Shown: positions 49,985 through 56,830 of the stretch, one piece after another
Position numbering within the stretch: position 1 is the first letter of the stretch
How the letters are laid out: every line of letters begins with the position of its first letter
Assembly: GCA_037721555.1 (NCBI GenBank)
Contig: JBBJOI010000003.1
Location: forward strand, 110,765 to 174,764
DNA length: 64,000 bases
Source of the DNA: Gaiellasilicea sp037721555
GTDB taxonomy: Bacteria > Actinomycetota > Thermoleophilia > Gaiellales > Gaiellaceae
Direction: 5' to 3'
Program-made: the position numbers and the translations under genes
The notes under the pieces: model-generated
Databases searched by the model: none
What the model was told of the DNA's origin: nothing
The model's input: the letters and a program-made list of their open reading frames with translations, nothing else

Positions 49985-50830
49985 ATGGCTGAGAACGGCT
50001 ACGAGAAGCAGGTGCTCGTCACCACCGACTGGCTCGCCGGTCACGGCTCCGACGACAACATCGTCGTGGCCGAAGTCGACGAGAACCCGGATCTGTACGA
50101 AGACGGGCACATCCCCGGAGCGGTCAAGCTCCACTGGCGCGACGACCTGCAGGACCCGGTCGAGCGCGACATCGTCGACCGCGAATCCTTCGAGCAGCTG
50201 ATGGCGGGGCGCGGAATCGGCAACGACACCACCGTCGTCCTCTACGGGGACAAGAACAACTGGTTCGCCGCCTACGCCTACTGGTACCTCAAGATCTACG
50301 GGCACGACAACGTCCGGATCCTCGACGGCGGCCGGCAGAAGTGGATCGACGAGCAGCGTGAGCTGACGACCGACGTGCCCTCTCCGGAGCGCGCCTCCTA
50401 CACCGCGCGGGATGCTGACGAATCGATCCGCGTTCGGCGCAACGACGTGCTTGCCGGTCTCGGACGGGACGGCCGCGCCCTCGTCGACGTCCGCAGTCCG
50501 CAGGAGTACTCAGGCGAGCTGCTGGCGCCACCGGGCTACGAGCAGGAGGGCGCCTCCCGCGGGGGCCATATTCCGACGGCTCAGTCGATTCCGTGGGCCC
50601 AGGCGGTGCGCGACGACGGTACCTTCAAGCCTGCTTCGGAGCTCCGCGAGCTCTATGGCGCCAAGGGCGTGACGCCGGAGAAGGAGGTGCTCGCGTATTG
50701 CCGTATCGGCGAGCGCAGCGCGCACACCTGGTTCGTCCTCCGAGAGCTCCTCGGCTACGGCGACGTGAAGAACTACGACGGCTCGTGGACGGAGTGGGGC
50801 AACCTCGTCGACGTGCCCATCGAACGCTGA
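49985..50830 (+). CDS. Thiosulfate sulfurtransferase (tandem rhodanese, SseA/CysA-like)
   Basis: 281-residue protein with two rhodanese domains. The first (about 1-125) is inactive-type, with DGHIPGAVKLHW. The second has HIPTAQSIPW and the active-site loop CRIGERSAHTW with the catalytic Cys. It transfers sulfane sulfur from thiosulfate to cyanide or thiols. A GAGGAGG Shine-Dalgarno precedes the ATG, unlike most neighbours, and a palindrome lies at the predicted transcription start. A GC-rich hairpin follows the stop. Confidence 0.93.
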   Translation: MAENGYEKQVLVTTDWLAGHGSDDNIVVAEVDENPDLYEDGHIPGAVKLHWRDDLQDPVERDIVDRESFEQLMAGRGIGNDTTVVLYGDKNNWFAAYAYWYLKIYGHDNVRILDGGRQKWIDEQRELTTDVPSPERASYTARDADESIRVRRNDVLAGLGRDGRALVDVRSPQEYSGELLAPPGYEQEGASRGGHIPTAQSIPWAQAVRDDGTFKPASELRELYGAKGVTPEKEVLAYCRIGERSAHTWFVLRELLGYGDVKNYDGSWTEWGNLVDVPIER

Positions 50831-50841
50831 CGTCCCTTGCA

Positions 50842-50878
50842 GGCCGGCCGGCCGCATCGCGGGAAGCGGCCGCCGGCC
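50842..50878 (+). terminator. GC-rich terminator hairpin after the rhodanese gene
   Basis: GGCCGGCCGGCCGC pairs with GCGGCCGCCGGCC across a 10-nt loop, starting 12 bp after the stop codon. No U-tract. Confidence 0.5.
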
Positions 50879-50930
50879 GCCGGCGATGCTCGCCCCGCTC
50901 GCTCAGCTCGGAGCGTCAGCGACGTAGTTG

Positions 50931-51095
50931 GAGCCTCTAACACAATGAAGCTCTGAGTCGGCAGCGCACGCTGGGCGGTGCGATGCGGCGTCCTCGGTCG
51001 CGTCCAGATGTCTCATCTGGACGCTCCCTGCGTCCTTGCCTCGCACCACCCATCGCACCCCGCCGACGAGGCCTCATTGTGTTAGAAGCTCTTAG
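50931..51095. repeat. Intergenic palindromic repeat, family B copy 1
   Basis: 165-bp imperfect palindrome centred near 51012. The ends carry GAGCCTCTAACACAATG and its near complement CATTGTGTTAGAAGCTCTTA. A perfect inner hairpin GCGTCCAGATG-TCT-CATCTGGACGC sits at 51000-51024. The left 27 bp match the reverse complement of 61271-61297 with one mismatch. The right end supplies the TAA stop codon of the SDR gene at 51092. Confidence 0.65.
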
Positions 51096-51778
51096 CCGAC
51101 TCCGTGGCCGCCGACGCGCTGGATTACGACCTGGGGGATCCGCGCGCGGGAGCTGAGGCGGAGGCACATTCGGACGACTTCGCCGCAGTCCTCGGGCTGG
51201 ATCATCTCGCTGCCTGCGAGACCTGAGTACTCGGCCATCGGCGTGTCGACGAAGCCGGGGCAGATCGCGATCGCGCGGACGCCGTCGGCGTCGAGGTCTT
51301 CGTTCAGCGAGTGCGTCAGCGAGATCACCGCCGCTTTCGTTGCGGCGTAGATCGGCAGGATCGGCACGGGCCCCGTTCCCGCGATCGACGCGAGGTTGAC
51401 GATCCAGCCCTTCGACGCGCGGAGATGCGGGATAGCTGCCTGGGTGACGAGCGCAAGGCCGCGGAGGTTGATCGCGAGCTGCCGGTCGACGTGCTTCACC
51501 TGAGCGTCCTCGAGTCTCGCGGCGATTCCGACGCCTGCGGAGTTGACGAGGACGTCGAGGCCTCCGTGGCGGTCGATGTGCTCCGCTACGACCCGCTCGC
51601 AGTCCTCTGCATTGGCCACGTCGGCCGCCACGGCAGCGGCACCGAGCTCTGCCGCCGCGCGCTCGACCTTCTCGGCCGTGCGAGAGGCGAGCGTGAGCGC
51701 GAAGCCCTCCTCCTTGAGCACACGAGCGATCGCGAGGCCGATGCCCGAGGAACCTCCCGTGACGAGCGCCGATCGCAC
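51092..51778 (-). CDS. Short-chain dehydrogenase/reductase
   Basis: 228-residue classical SDR. Motifs: VTGGSSGIGLAIA, LVNSAGVG, VNLASIAG and the catalytic IYAATKAA, then CPGFVDTPM. Substrate unknown. Start GTG 51778, preceded by GATAGT at 6 nt. The last codons and stop overlap the end of palindromic repeat B, so insertion of the repeat may have set the C-terminus. Confidence 0.9.
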   Translation of the reverse strand: MRSALVTGGSSGIGLAIARVLKEEGFALTLASRTAEKVERAAAELGAAAVAADVANAEDCERVVAEHIDRHGGLDVLVNSAGVGIAARLEDAQVKHVDRQLAINLRGLALVTQAAIPHLRASKGWIVNLASIAGTGPVPILPIYAATKAAVISLTHSLNEDLDADGVRAIAICPGFVDTPMAEYSGLAGSEMIQPEDCGEVVRMCLRLSSRARIPQVVIQRVGGHGVG

Positions 51779-51879
51779 GAGCCGACTATCTCAAAGTTCA
51801 GGCTCCTCTTCCTTCGGGAGGAATCCGCACCGGTGCGGCGAACCGAGGTCTGTACCACAATATCCCTCCTCTCACCTGG

Positions 51880-51907
51880 CAACGGCCGCTTCCCCGAGCG
51901 GCCGTTG
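51880..51907. other. Perfect 11-bp hairpin upstream of selD
   Basis: CAACGGCCGCT, loop TCCCCG, AGCGGCCGTTG. It lies upstream of the selD TAAGGT box, together with the 14-bp palindrome CCGCACCGGTGCGG (51825-51838). It may be an operator, or a leader structure if transcription starts further upstream. Confidence 0.4.
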
Positions 51908-51920
51908 TGTCGTCTGGCCG

Positions 51921-51926
51921 TAAGGT
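51921..51926 (+). promoter_or_regulatory. -10-like box of selD
   Basis: TAAGGT, 7 nt before the ATG at 51934; no Shine-Dalgarno sequence. Confidence 0.4.
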
Positions 51927-51933
51927 TCGCGGG

Positions 51934-52956
51934 ATGGCGATCAGGCTCACCGACCTCGCGAAGAGCGGAGGCTGCGCGGCGAAGTTCTCGGCGGCGCGAC
52001 TCGAGGAGCTGGTTCGTGGCTTCGTGCCGGTCGAAGAGGAGAACCTCCTCGTCGGTCTCGCTCCTGCGGACGACGCGGCGGTCTACCGGCTCGACGACGA
52101 GCGGGCGCTCGTCTTCACGGTCGATTTCTTCCCTCCGCTCGTCGACGATCCGACTCTCTACGGGCGGATCGCTGCGACGAACGCGCTCAACGACGTGTTC
52201 GCGATGGGCGGCTCGCCGCTCCTCGCGCTCTCGATCGCCGCGTTTCCCGAGAGCCTGCCCGACGAGATCGTGGCCGCGGTGTTCGCCGGAGCCGACGAGC
52301 AGGTGCGTGCGGCGGGAGGCATCCTGGCAGGTGGTCACACGCTGCGCGACGAGGAGCCAAAGTACGGGCTCGCGGTCGTCGGCACCGTCCACCCCAAGGG
52401 CTTCTGGTCGAAAGCAGCTGCACGTCCGGGTGACGCGCTCTTCCTCACGAAGCCGCTCGGCACGGGCCTGATTCTCCAAGCCGCCCGGGAAGGGAGACGG
52501 GACGAGGCTGGGCTCGCGGAGGCCATCGAGTGGATGACAGTGCTGAACGGCCGCGCCGCGGACGCACTCCGGCCGTTCGCGCCGACCGCGGTCACCGACG
52601 TGACGGGGTTCGGCCTCCTCGGCCACGCGCACGAGATGTCCGGGCGGAGCGGCGTCCGCATTGTGCTCGAGTCAGGGTCGTTGCCCGCGATGGCCGGTGC
52701 GCTCGAGCTCGCCGCGGCGGGAATCCGGACGGGCGGCGACCCGCGCAACCGCGACTTCGCCGGGCCGAAGCTCGGGATCGGCGAGGCGTCCGACGCGGCG
52801 CTCGCGCTGGCGTACGACCCACAGACGGCCGGGGGACTGCTCTTCTCCCTCCCGGCCGACCGCGGGGCGGTGCTCGAGGCGACGTTCGCGGCCGAGGATC
52901 TCTTCCTGCGCCGGGTGGGGCGGGTCGAAGCCGGTGCCGGCGTGCATCTACAGTGA
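51934..52956 (+). CDS. selD: Selenide, water dikinase
   Basis: 340-residue SelD, which makes selenophosphate from selenide and ATP. The N-terminal active site reads KSGGCAAKFS: the catalytic Cys (E. coli Cys17 position) and Lys20 equivalent are kept, while Cys19 is Ala. The ATP-binding segments DDAAVYRLDD, DPTLYGRIAATNALNDVFAMG and VTDVTGFGLLGHAHEM are standard. It implies selenoprotein or selenouridine synthesis elsewhere; no selA, selB or tRNA-Sec is in the window. Start ATG 51934. Confidence 0.95.
   Translation: MAIRLTDLAKSGGCAAKFSAARLEELVRGFVPVEEENLLVGLAPADDAAVYRLDDERALVFTVDFFPPLVDDPTLYGRIAATNALNDVFAMGGSPLLALSIAAFPESLPDEIVAAVFAGADEQVRAAGGILAGGHTLRDEEPKYGLAVVGTVHPKGFWSKAAARPGDALFLTKPLGTGLILQAAREGRRDEAGLAEAIEWMTVLNGRAADALRPFAPTAVTDVTGFGLLGHAHEMSGRSGVRIVLESGSLPAMAGALELAAAGIRTGGDPRNRDFAGPKLGIGEASDAALALAYDPQTAGGLLFSLPADRGAVLEATFAAEDLFLRRVGRVEAGAGVHLQ
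52949..52954 (+). promoter_or_regulatory. -10-like box of ctaA
   Basis: TACAGT, overlapping the selD stop and 6 nt before the GTG at 52961; supports that start. Confidence 0.4.
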
Positions 52957-52960
52957 ACCC

Positions 52961-53893
52961 GTGGACACCGTGCTCGAACGCGGCCGTCTCCGCGAGCTCT
53001 CGCCGCGCCGATACGCGCAGGTGGCCGCTCTTTCGGCGCTGTCGCTCTATCTGATCGTGATCACTGGCGCCGCCGTCCGGCTGACCGGCTCGGGGCTCGC
53101 GTGCGAATCTTGGCCGGGTTGTCAGGAGGGGTCGTTCTTTCCGGCCGCGGGGACGCACTCCTCGGTCGAGTTCGGGAACCGCGTGGTGGCGCTCGTCCCG
53201 ATCCTGCTCAGCCTCGCGGCCTGGGGGGCCGCGCGGCGTACTCCCGGCCTTCCTCGCTGGGGCATCTGGCTCGCCGCGTTCGTCTTCCTCGGAACGATCG
53301 CCCAGGCGCCGCTCGGGCTGCTCACGATCCGGCTCGACCTGCATCCGCTGATGGTGATGACGCACTTCCTGCTCGCGCTCGTCGTTCTCGGCGGCGCTGT
53401 CGTACTTGCAATCGAGGCCTGGGGTAACGCGAGTGGCCGTTTGCGCTCGCCCGTCGCCCCGACGGTGCGCCGTCTCGGACTCGTCCTCGCAGCGGCCTGT
53501 GGCATCCTCGTCGTCACCGGCACGCTGTCAACCGCCTCGGGGCCGCATCCCGGCGACAGCGCGGAGATCGAGCGGTTCTGGAACCTGCTCGATGCGATGT
53601 GGCTGCACGTGCGCGCAACCGCGGCCTTCGGCCTCTCGTTCCTCGTGCTCCTCGCCTACCTCGTCCGGCAGCGTCAGCGGATCGGTCTCCTGCTCCACGG
53701 TGCGCTGGGACTCCTCGGCCTGCTCGTCGTGCAGATGACGATCGGCGAGGTGCAGTGGCGGAACCAGCTTCCCTGGTGGCTCGTCCTGATCCACGTCGGC
53801 GTCGCCGGTGCCGTCTGGGCGTGGACGGTCGGCTTCGTCACCGCCCTCTGGCGTCCGCCGGCGCCGCTCGTGCCCAGAACCCCTGAGCCTTGA
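52961..53893 (+). CDS. ctaA: Heme A synthase (COX15/CtaA family)
   Basis: 310-residue membrane protein with about eight transmembrane segments. Heme-ligating histidines are in contexts typical of CtaA (PLMVMTHFLLALVV, MWLHVRATAAFG, LVLIHVGVAGAVW). The extracytoplasmic loop between the first two segments has the conserved Cys pair and SVEFGNRV (ACESWPGCQEG). It converts heme O to heme A for cytochrome aa3 oxidase. Start GTG 52961 is 4 bp after the selD stop, with its own TACAGT box. Confidence 0.93.
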   Translation: MDTVLERGRLRELSPRRYAQVAALSALSLYLIVITGAAVRLTGSGLACESWPGCQEGSFFPAAGTHSSVEFGNRVVALVPILLSLAAWGAARRTPGLPRWGIWLAAFVFLGTIAQAPLGLLTIRLDLHPLMVMTHFLLALVVLGGAVVLAIEAWGNASGRLRSPVAPTVRRLGLVLAAACGILVVTGTLSTASGPHPGDSAEIERFWNLLDAMWLHVRATAAFGLSFLVLLAYLVRQRQRIGLLLHGALGLLGLLVVQMTIGEVQWRNQLPWWLVLIHVGVAGAVWAWTVGFVTALWRPPAPLVPRTPEP

Positions 53894-53911
53894 TGCGGAA
53901 CTCGGGTGCAA

Positions 53912-54035
53912 GGTGCGTGCGGGGATGGGCCAGACCCAGCTGTTTCGCCGGGTCGGGTGCGGCGCGTAGTGGTGCTACGGGCGGGTCAGGGCCGGTGAAG
54001 CCGCGCCGCGTCTGGCACACTAGCCGTGCGTGTGC
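53912..54035 (-). repeat. Intergenic palindromic repeat, family A copy 2
   Basis: Reverse-complement copy of 41764-41889. It contains GCGTAGTGGTGCTACG, the inverted counterpart of the CCCGTAGCACCATTACGGG stem, with flanking GGGCCAGACC and CGTCTGGCACAC. It lies between convergent ctaA and RHH genes, the same type of location as copy 1. Confidence 0.7.
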
Positions 54036-54053
54036 GAGTTTCGCATCGCGTCT

Positions 54054-54407
54054 CTAGCTGAGCCAGGCGAGCAGCAGGATTCCCACGGCGCCTACCGCCG
54101 CCAGTCCCACGGCGACCGCATTCGCGATCAGGATCGCCAGGAGGGCGCGCGACGGGTGGACGACCCTGTCCTCGCCACTCTGAGGCGCAGGCAGAGGGCG
54201 CTCGGGCCCGGGAGCTTCGCCGTTCCAGCCGATTGCGCTCGCAAGCGTGCCCGTGATGAATTGATTCAGGCTCGTGCCTTCGCGCTCGGCTGCCTCGGTC
54301 AACGCGCCGTGCAGCGTCCGCGGCATCCGCAGGAGTAGGCGTCCGCTCGGAGCGGCGCTCTCGGCGGCACTCTCAGCCGGTGCGGGCCGGCGGCTCTGGG
54401 TGCTCAC
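54054..54407 (-). CDS. HicB-like ribbon-helix-helix protein with C-terminal membrane anchor
   Basis: 117-residue protein. Residues about 22-65 (SGRLLLRMPRTLHGALTEAA, EREGTSLNQFITGTLASAI) match the RHH C-terminal domain of HicB-type antitoxins, without the HicB N-terminal part. A Pro-rich linker follows, then a hydrophobic C-terminal helix (LLAILIANAVAVGLAAVGAV) predicted to span the membrane. A membrane-tethered DNA-binding protein is unusual. No hicA is adjacent. Start GTG 54407 with TACACT 6 nt upstream. It lies 63 bp after the sigma gene on the same strand and may modulate that regulon. Confidence 0.65.
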   Translation of the reverse strand: MSTQSRRPAPAESAAESAAPSGRLLLRMPRTLHGALTEAAEREGTSLNQFITGTLASAIGWNGEAPGPERPLPAPQSGEDRVVHPSRALLAILIANAVAVGLAAVGAVGILLLAWLS

Positions 54408-54413
54408 AGACGG

Positions 54414-54419
54414 AGTGTA
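54414..54419 (-). promoter_or_regulatory. -10-like box of the RHH gene
   Basis: TACACT on the minus strand, 6 nt before the GTG at 54407; supports that start over the longer frame to 54440. Confidence 0.4.
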
Positions 54420-54470
54420 CGACCGCCGCTGGAGCCGCACAATCGTCCGCGTGAGATCACGCCGGCGCTG

Positions 54471-55034
54471 TCAGGCCACGGGTCGGCCGAGCTCGCGGCC
54501 GAGCCGCCCGAGCGAGTCGCGCAGGATTCGCGACACGTGCACCTGCGAGATGCCCATCCTGGCGGCAATACCACGCTGGCTGAGCTCGCCGTAGTACCGC
54601 ATCTCCACGACCTGCCGCTCGCGGCGGGGGAGCGAGCGCAGGCCGCTCGCGACGATGGCGCGGTCCTCACAGTGTGCGAGTCCTCGCTCGGCGGCGTCAT
54701 CCACTCGTTGGGCCGCAGCGGCTTCGAGCGGAAGTGGGAACCGAGCTGCAGTTGCCTCGTCGCCCGCGTTCCGCGGGACGCGGATCAGGCCGAGGCGGTC
54801 GCGCAGGTGGCGCTGGATCTCGCCGGCGATCGTCGGTGCCGCGTATGCGCCCAGGGTGACGCCGCGCAGCGGGTCGAACCGGTCGACCGCCTTGATCAAT
54901 CCCAGCGCGCCGACCTGGACGAGATCTTCCAAGGGCTCGCCACGGTGCGCGAACCGGCGCGCGACCGCATGGACGAGGGGCAGGTGCTGCTCGATCAGGA
55001 TGCGCCTCGACTCGTCTCTCCGCGCAACTGACAC
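54471..55034 (-). CDS. Sigma-70 family factor, SigB/SigF-like with shortened region 3
   Basis: 187-residue sigma factor. Region 2 (about 13-82) is of the SigB/F/G type (LPLVHAVARRFAHRGEPLED, VGALGLIKAVDRFDP). Region 4 (about 125-182) has LPRRERQVVEMRYYGELSQR and MGISQVHVSRIL. Only about 40 residues separate them, starting with the region 3 motif LIRVPRN, whereas SigB/F proteins carry some 75 more. Start GTG 55034, with TATGTT 6 nt upstream. It is divergent from the 55158 surface-protein gene, whose promoter carries GGGTAT, the -10 of SigB/F-type factors. It may drive that cluster. Confidence 0.85.
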   Translation of the reverse strand: MSVARRDESRRILIEQHLPLVHAVARRFAHRGEPLEDLVQVGALGLIKAVDRFDPLRGVTLGAYAAPTIAGEIQRHLRDRLGLIRVPRNAGDEATAARFPLPLEAAAAQRVDDAAERGLAHCEDRAIVASGLRSLPRRERQVVEMRYYGELSQRGIAARMGISQVHVSRILRDSLGRLGRELGRPVA

Positions 55035-55040
55035 CGGCTG

Positions 55041-55046
55041 AACATA
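55041..55046 (-). promoter_or_regulatory. -10-like box of the sigma gene
   Basis: TATGTT on the minus strand, 6 nt before the GTG at 55034. Confidence 0.4.
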
Positions 55047-55120
55047 CGCCGTCGGGAGAACAATGACAAGGTGTTGTTTTACCGATGAGTGGGGTGTGCA
55101 AGAAGAATGTCTAAACTAAT

Positions 55121-55146
55121 GTCTCGGTCATTTGCCAAGTGGGTAT
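55121..55146 (+). promoter_or_regulatory. Candidate SigB/F-type promoter of the surface-protein cluster
   Basis: GGGTAT (55141-55146), the SigB/SigF -10 consensus, with GTCTCG 14 nt upstream as a weak -35 (consensus GTTT). The start codon at 55158 is 11 nt after the -10, so the leader would be very short. The adjacent divergent gene encodes a SigB/F-like factor. Confidence 0.4.
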
Positions 55147-55157
55147 TTCTTGACTAG

Positions 55158-56759
55158 ATGCACCGCCTGGATCTCTCGTGCCGTCGCGCCGGCGGCCTCG
55201 CTGCCGCCTTTGCCTGTCTCTTGCTCGCGCCGGCCGCGCGGGCCGACGGCGGAGTCACGGTCACGGGCGATCCGGTCGATCTCGCTGCGTCGCTCGCAGC
55301 TGCAGCCATGGCAGGTTTGCCGGCTGCAGGTCTGCCGACTGCAGCGTTGCCGGCTGCAGCGTCGCCGGCACTCGATCCGGGCGTGGCTCCACTCCCCGCG
55401 CTGCCACCGCCGATCCCCTCGCCGCCGGATCCGTCGACGATCGAGCCGTCGACAATCGAGGTGATCCCGCCTCAGGCTCCGGCTGCGCCTGCAATCAGCT
55501 TGCTTCCAGACCCGGAGGCTGACTCAAGCGCTGAGCCGACGACTGGCCTTGCGACCGAGGCGGGGGAGGCGGCGGCCGGCGTCGCAACGGAGCCGCATCC
55601 GATCACGCCACCACAGCCACAGCCTCAGTTCTCCCAGCCCGCCGCCGGCGCCTCGAGCGCGGACGGCGCGGTCGCGGACGCCTCGCTTGCGTCCGCCGGG
55701 GGGGCGCCGGTCCCAGAGCCGCAGCTGGCGCCGGCGCCTCCCCATACTCAGCCGGCCCAGCAGCAGCCGGCCCAGCAGCAGCCGCCGCAGTATCAGCCGG
55801 CGCCGCCGCAGTATCAGCCGCCCGGAACCGCAGAGGCTCAAACGGCGCCCGCGGCACCGGCAGGCGCCCAGTCGAACTGGGGCTGGAGCTGGAGCTGCGG
55901 CGGGTCGCAGCCGATCGCAGTGCCGGCCGCCCTGCCGCAGTCACTTTCGAGCGACTCTTTGCCTAAGAACTGGAACTGGAACTGGGATTGGAATTGTGGA
56001 ATGGGAAAGACGGATACTGACAAAAACCCAGGTGAAGTGGAGCCGCAGTATCACGGTGTTTCCACGCAGTATCATCCGATTAATGTAAGCATCTCGATTC
56101 GCATCGCCAGCCCGGGCGAGAATGGGCCTGTCACCCAGACGAACATCATCCTCTCTGTGGCTCTACCGCCGCTGGCGGCGGCCGCTACGACGATCGATGC
56201 AGCCCTCGACCTCGCTCAGGCGCCGCTCCTCTCTACTCTCGATCCGAACCTCGGGCTTACCCAGGCCGAGAGCTCCGAGCCGCATCCGACTCCCGTGCCG
56301 GCCGCGACCGCAGCCGCCGCGTCGCCGGGCGAGCGCGCCCGGGCGGGCCTTGCTCAGAGTGCGAGGAGTGTGGCGGAGCGACCGACAACGACGCCTTCCA
56401 CCGCGGTGGCCGCACCTGCACCGTTGACCGCATCAGCGATCGCCGCCCCGCCGGACGTGACTCCCTGGGCGACCACGCCCGTCGTGCCGAGGCGACTTCG
56501 GCCCGCCGCGACGGACGGTCATCGTGGTCCCCAGCTGCGGCGGCCCACCCGGCGTCCGCTGCCGCCGCCGCGGGCGCCGGTCTTCACCGCCGGATCCTTT
56601 GGAGCAGCGCCGCTCGGCGGCTCCGACGGCGGCTTCCGACTCGCCCTCCTGCTCGTCCCGTTCGCCCTCGCGCTCGTCGACAGCGTCCGGCGTACGGTTC
56701 GGGACACCGCGCCGCCGGTGACGAGCGCGCACGGTTCGCGGCGCGAGCGCCCCGGCTGA
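55158..56759 (+). CDS. Secreted Pro/Ala-rich surface protein with Trp-ladder motifs
   Basis: 533-residue exported protein. A signal peptide covers about 1-29. Residues 30-235 are Ala/Pro/Gln-rich and low complexity, with short tandem repeats (GLPAAGLPTAALPAA, QPAQQQPAQQQPPQYQ). Two unusual motifs alternate Trp with polar residues and end in Cys-Gly: NWGWSWSCGG (240-249) and NWNWNWDWNCG (271-281). Residues 308-336 (ISIRIASPGENGPVTQTNII) match the repeat unit of the next gene's protein. A C-terminal membrane segment (493-510) followed by Arg/Lys suggests anchoring. Family unknown; a surface structural role is inferred. Confidence 0.7.
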   Translation: MHRLDLSCRRAGGLAAAFACLLLAPAARADGGVTVTGDPVDLAASLAAAAMAGLPAAGLPTAALPAAASPALDPGVAPLPALPPPIPSPPDPSTIEPSTIEVIPPQAPAAPAISLLPDPEADSSAEPTTGLATEAGEAAAGVATEPHPITPPQPQPQFSQPAAGASSADGAVADASLASAGGAPVPEPQLAPAPPHTQPAQQQPAQQQPPQYQPAPPQYQPPGTAEAQTAPAAPAGAQSNWGWSWSCGGSQPIAVPAALPQSLSSDSLPKNWNWNWDWNCGMGKTDTDKNPGEVEPQYHGVSTQYHPINVSISIRIASPGENGPVTQTNIILSVALPPLAAAATTIDAALDLAQAPLLSTLDPNLGLTQAESSEPHPTPVPAATAAAASPGERARAGLAQSARSVAERPTTTPSTAVAAPAPLTASAIAAPPDVTPWATTPVVPRRLRPAATDGHRGPQLRRPTRRPLPPPRAPVFTAGSFGAAPLGGSDGGFRLALLLVPFALALVDSVRRTVRDTAPPVTSAHGSRRERPG

Positions 56760-56830
56760 CCTCGCCCTCCCTCCTGATCTCGCGGGGCACGCGGTGTCCC
56801 GCCCCTACATGCACGGAAGGAGAAGGATCG

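Noticed and set aside
51815..51910. Possible tRNA-Sec upstream of selD
   Set aside because: Hairpins are present, but no UCA anticodon loop, T-loop or acceptor stem could be assembled on either strand.
54054..54407. HicAB toxin-antitoxin module
   Set aside because: Only the RHH part is present, no HicA-like gene is adjacent, and a membrane helix replaces the expected N-domain.
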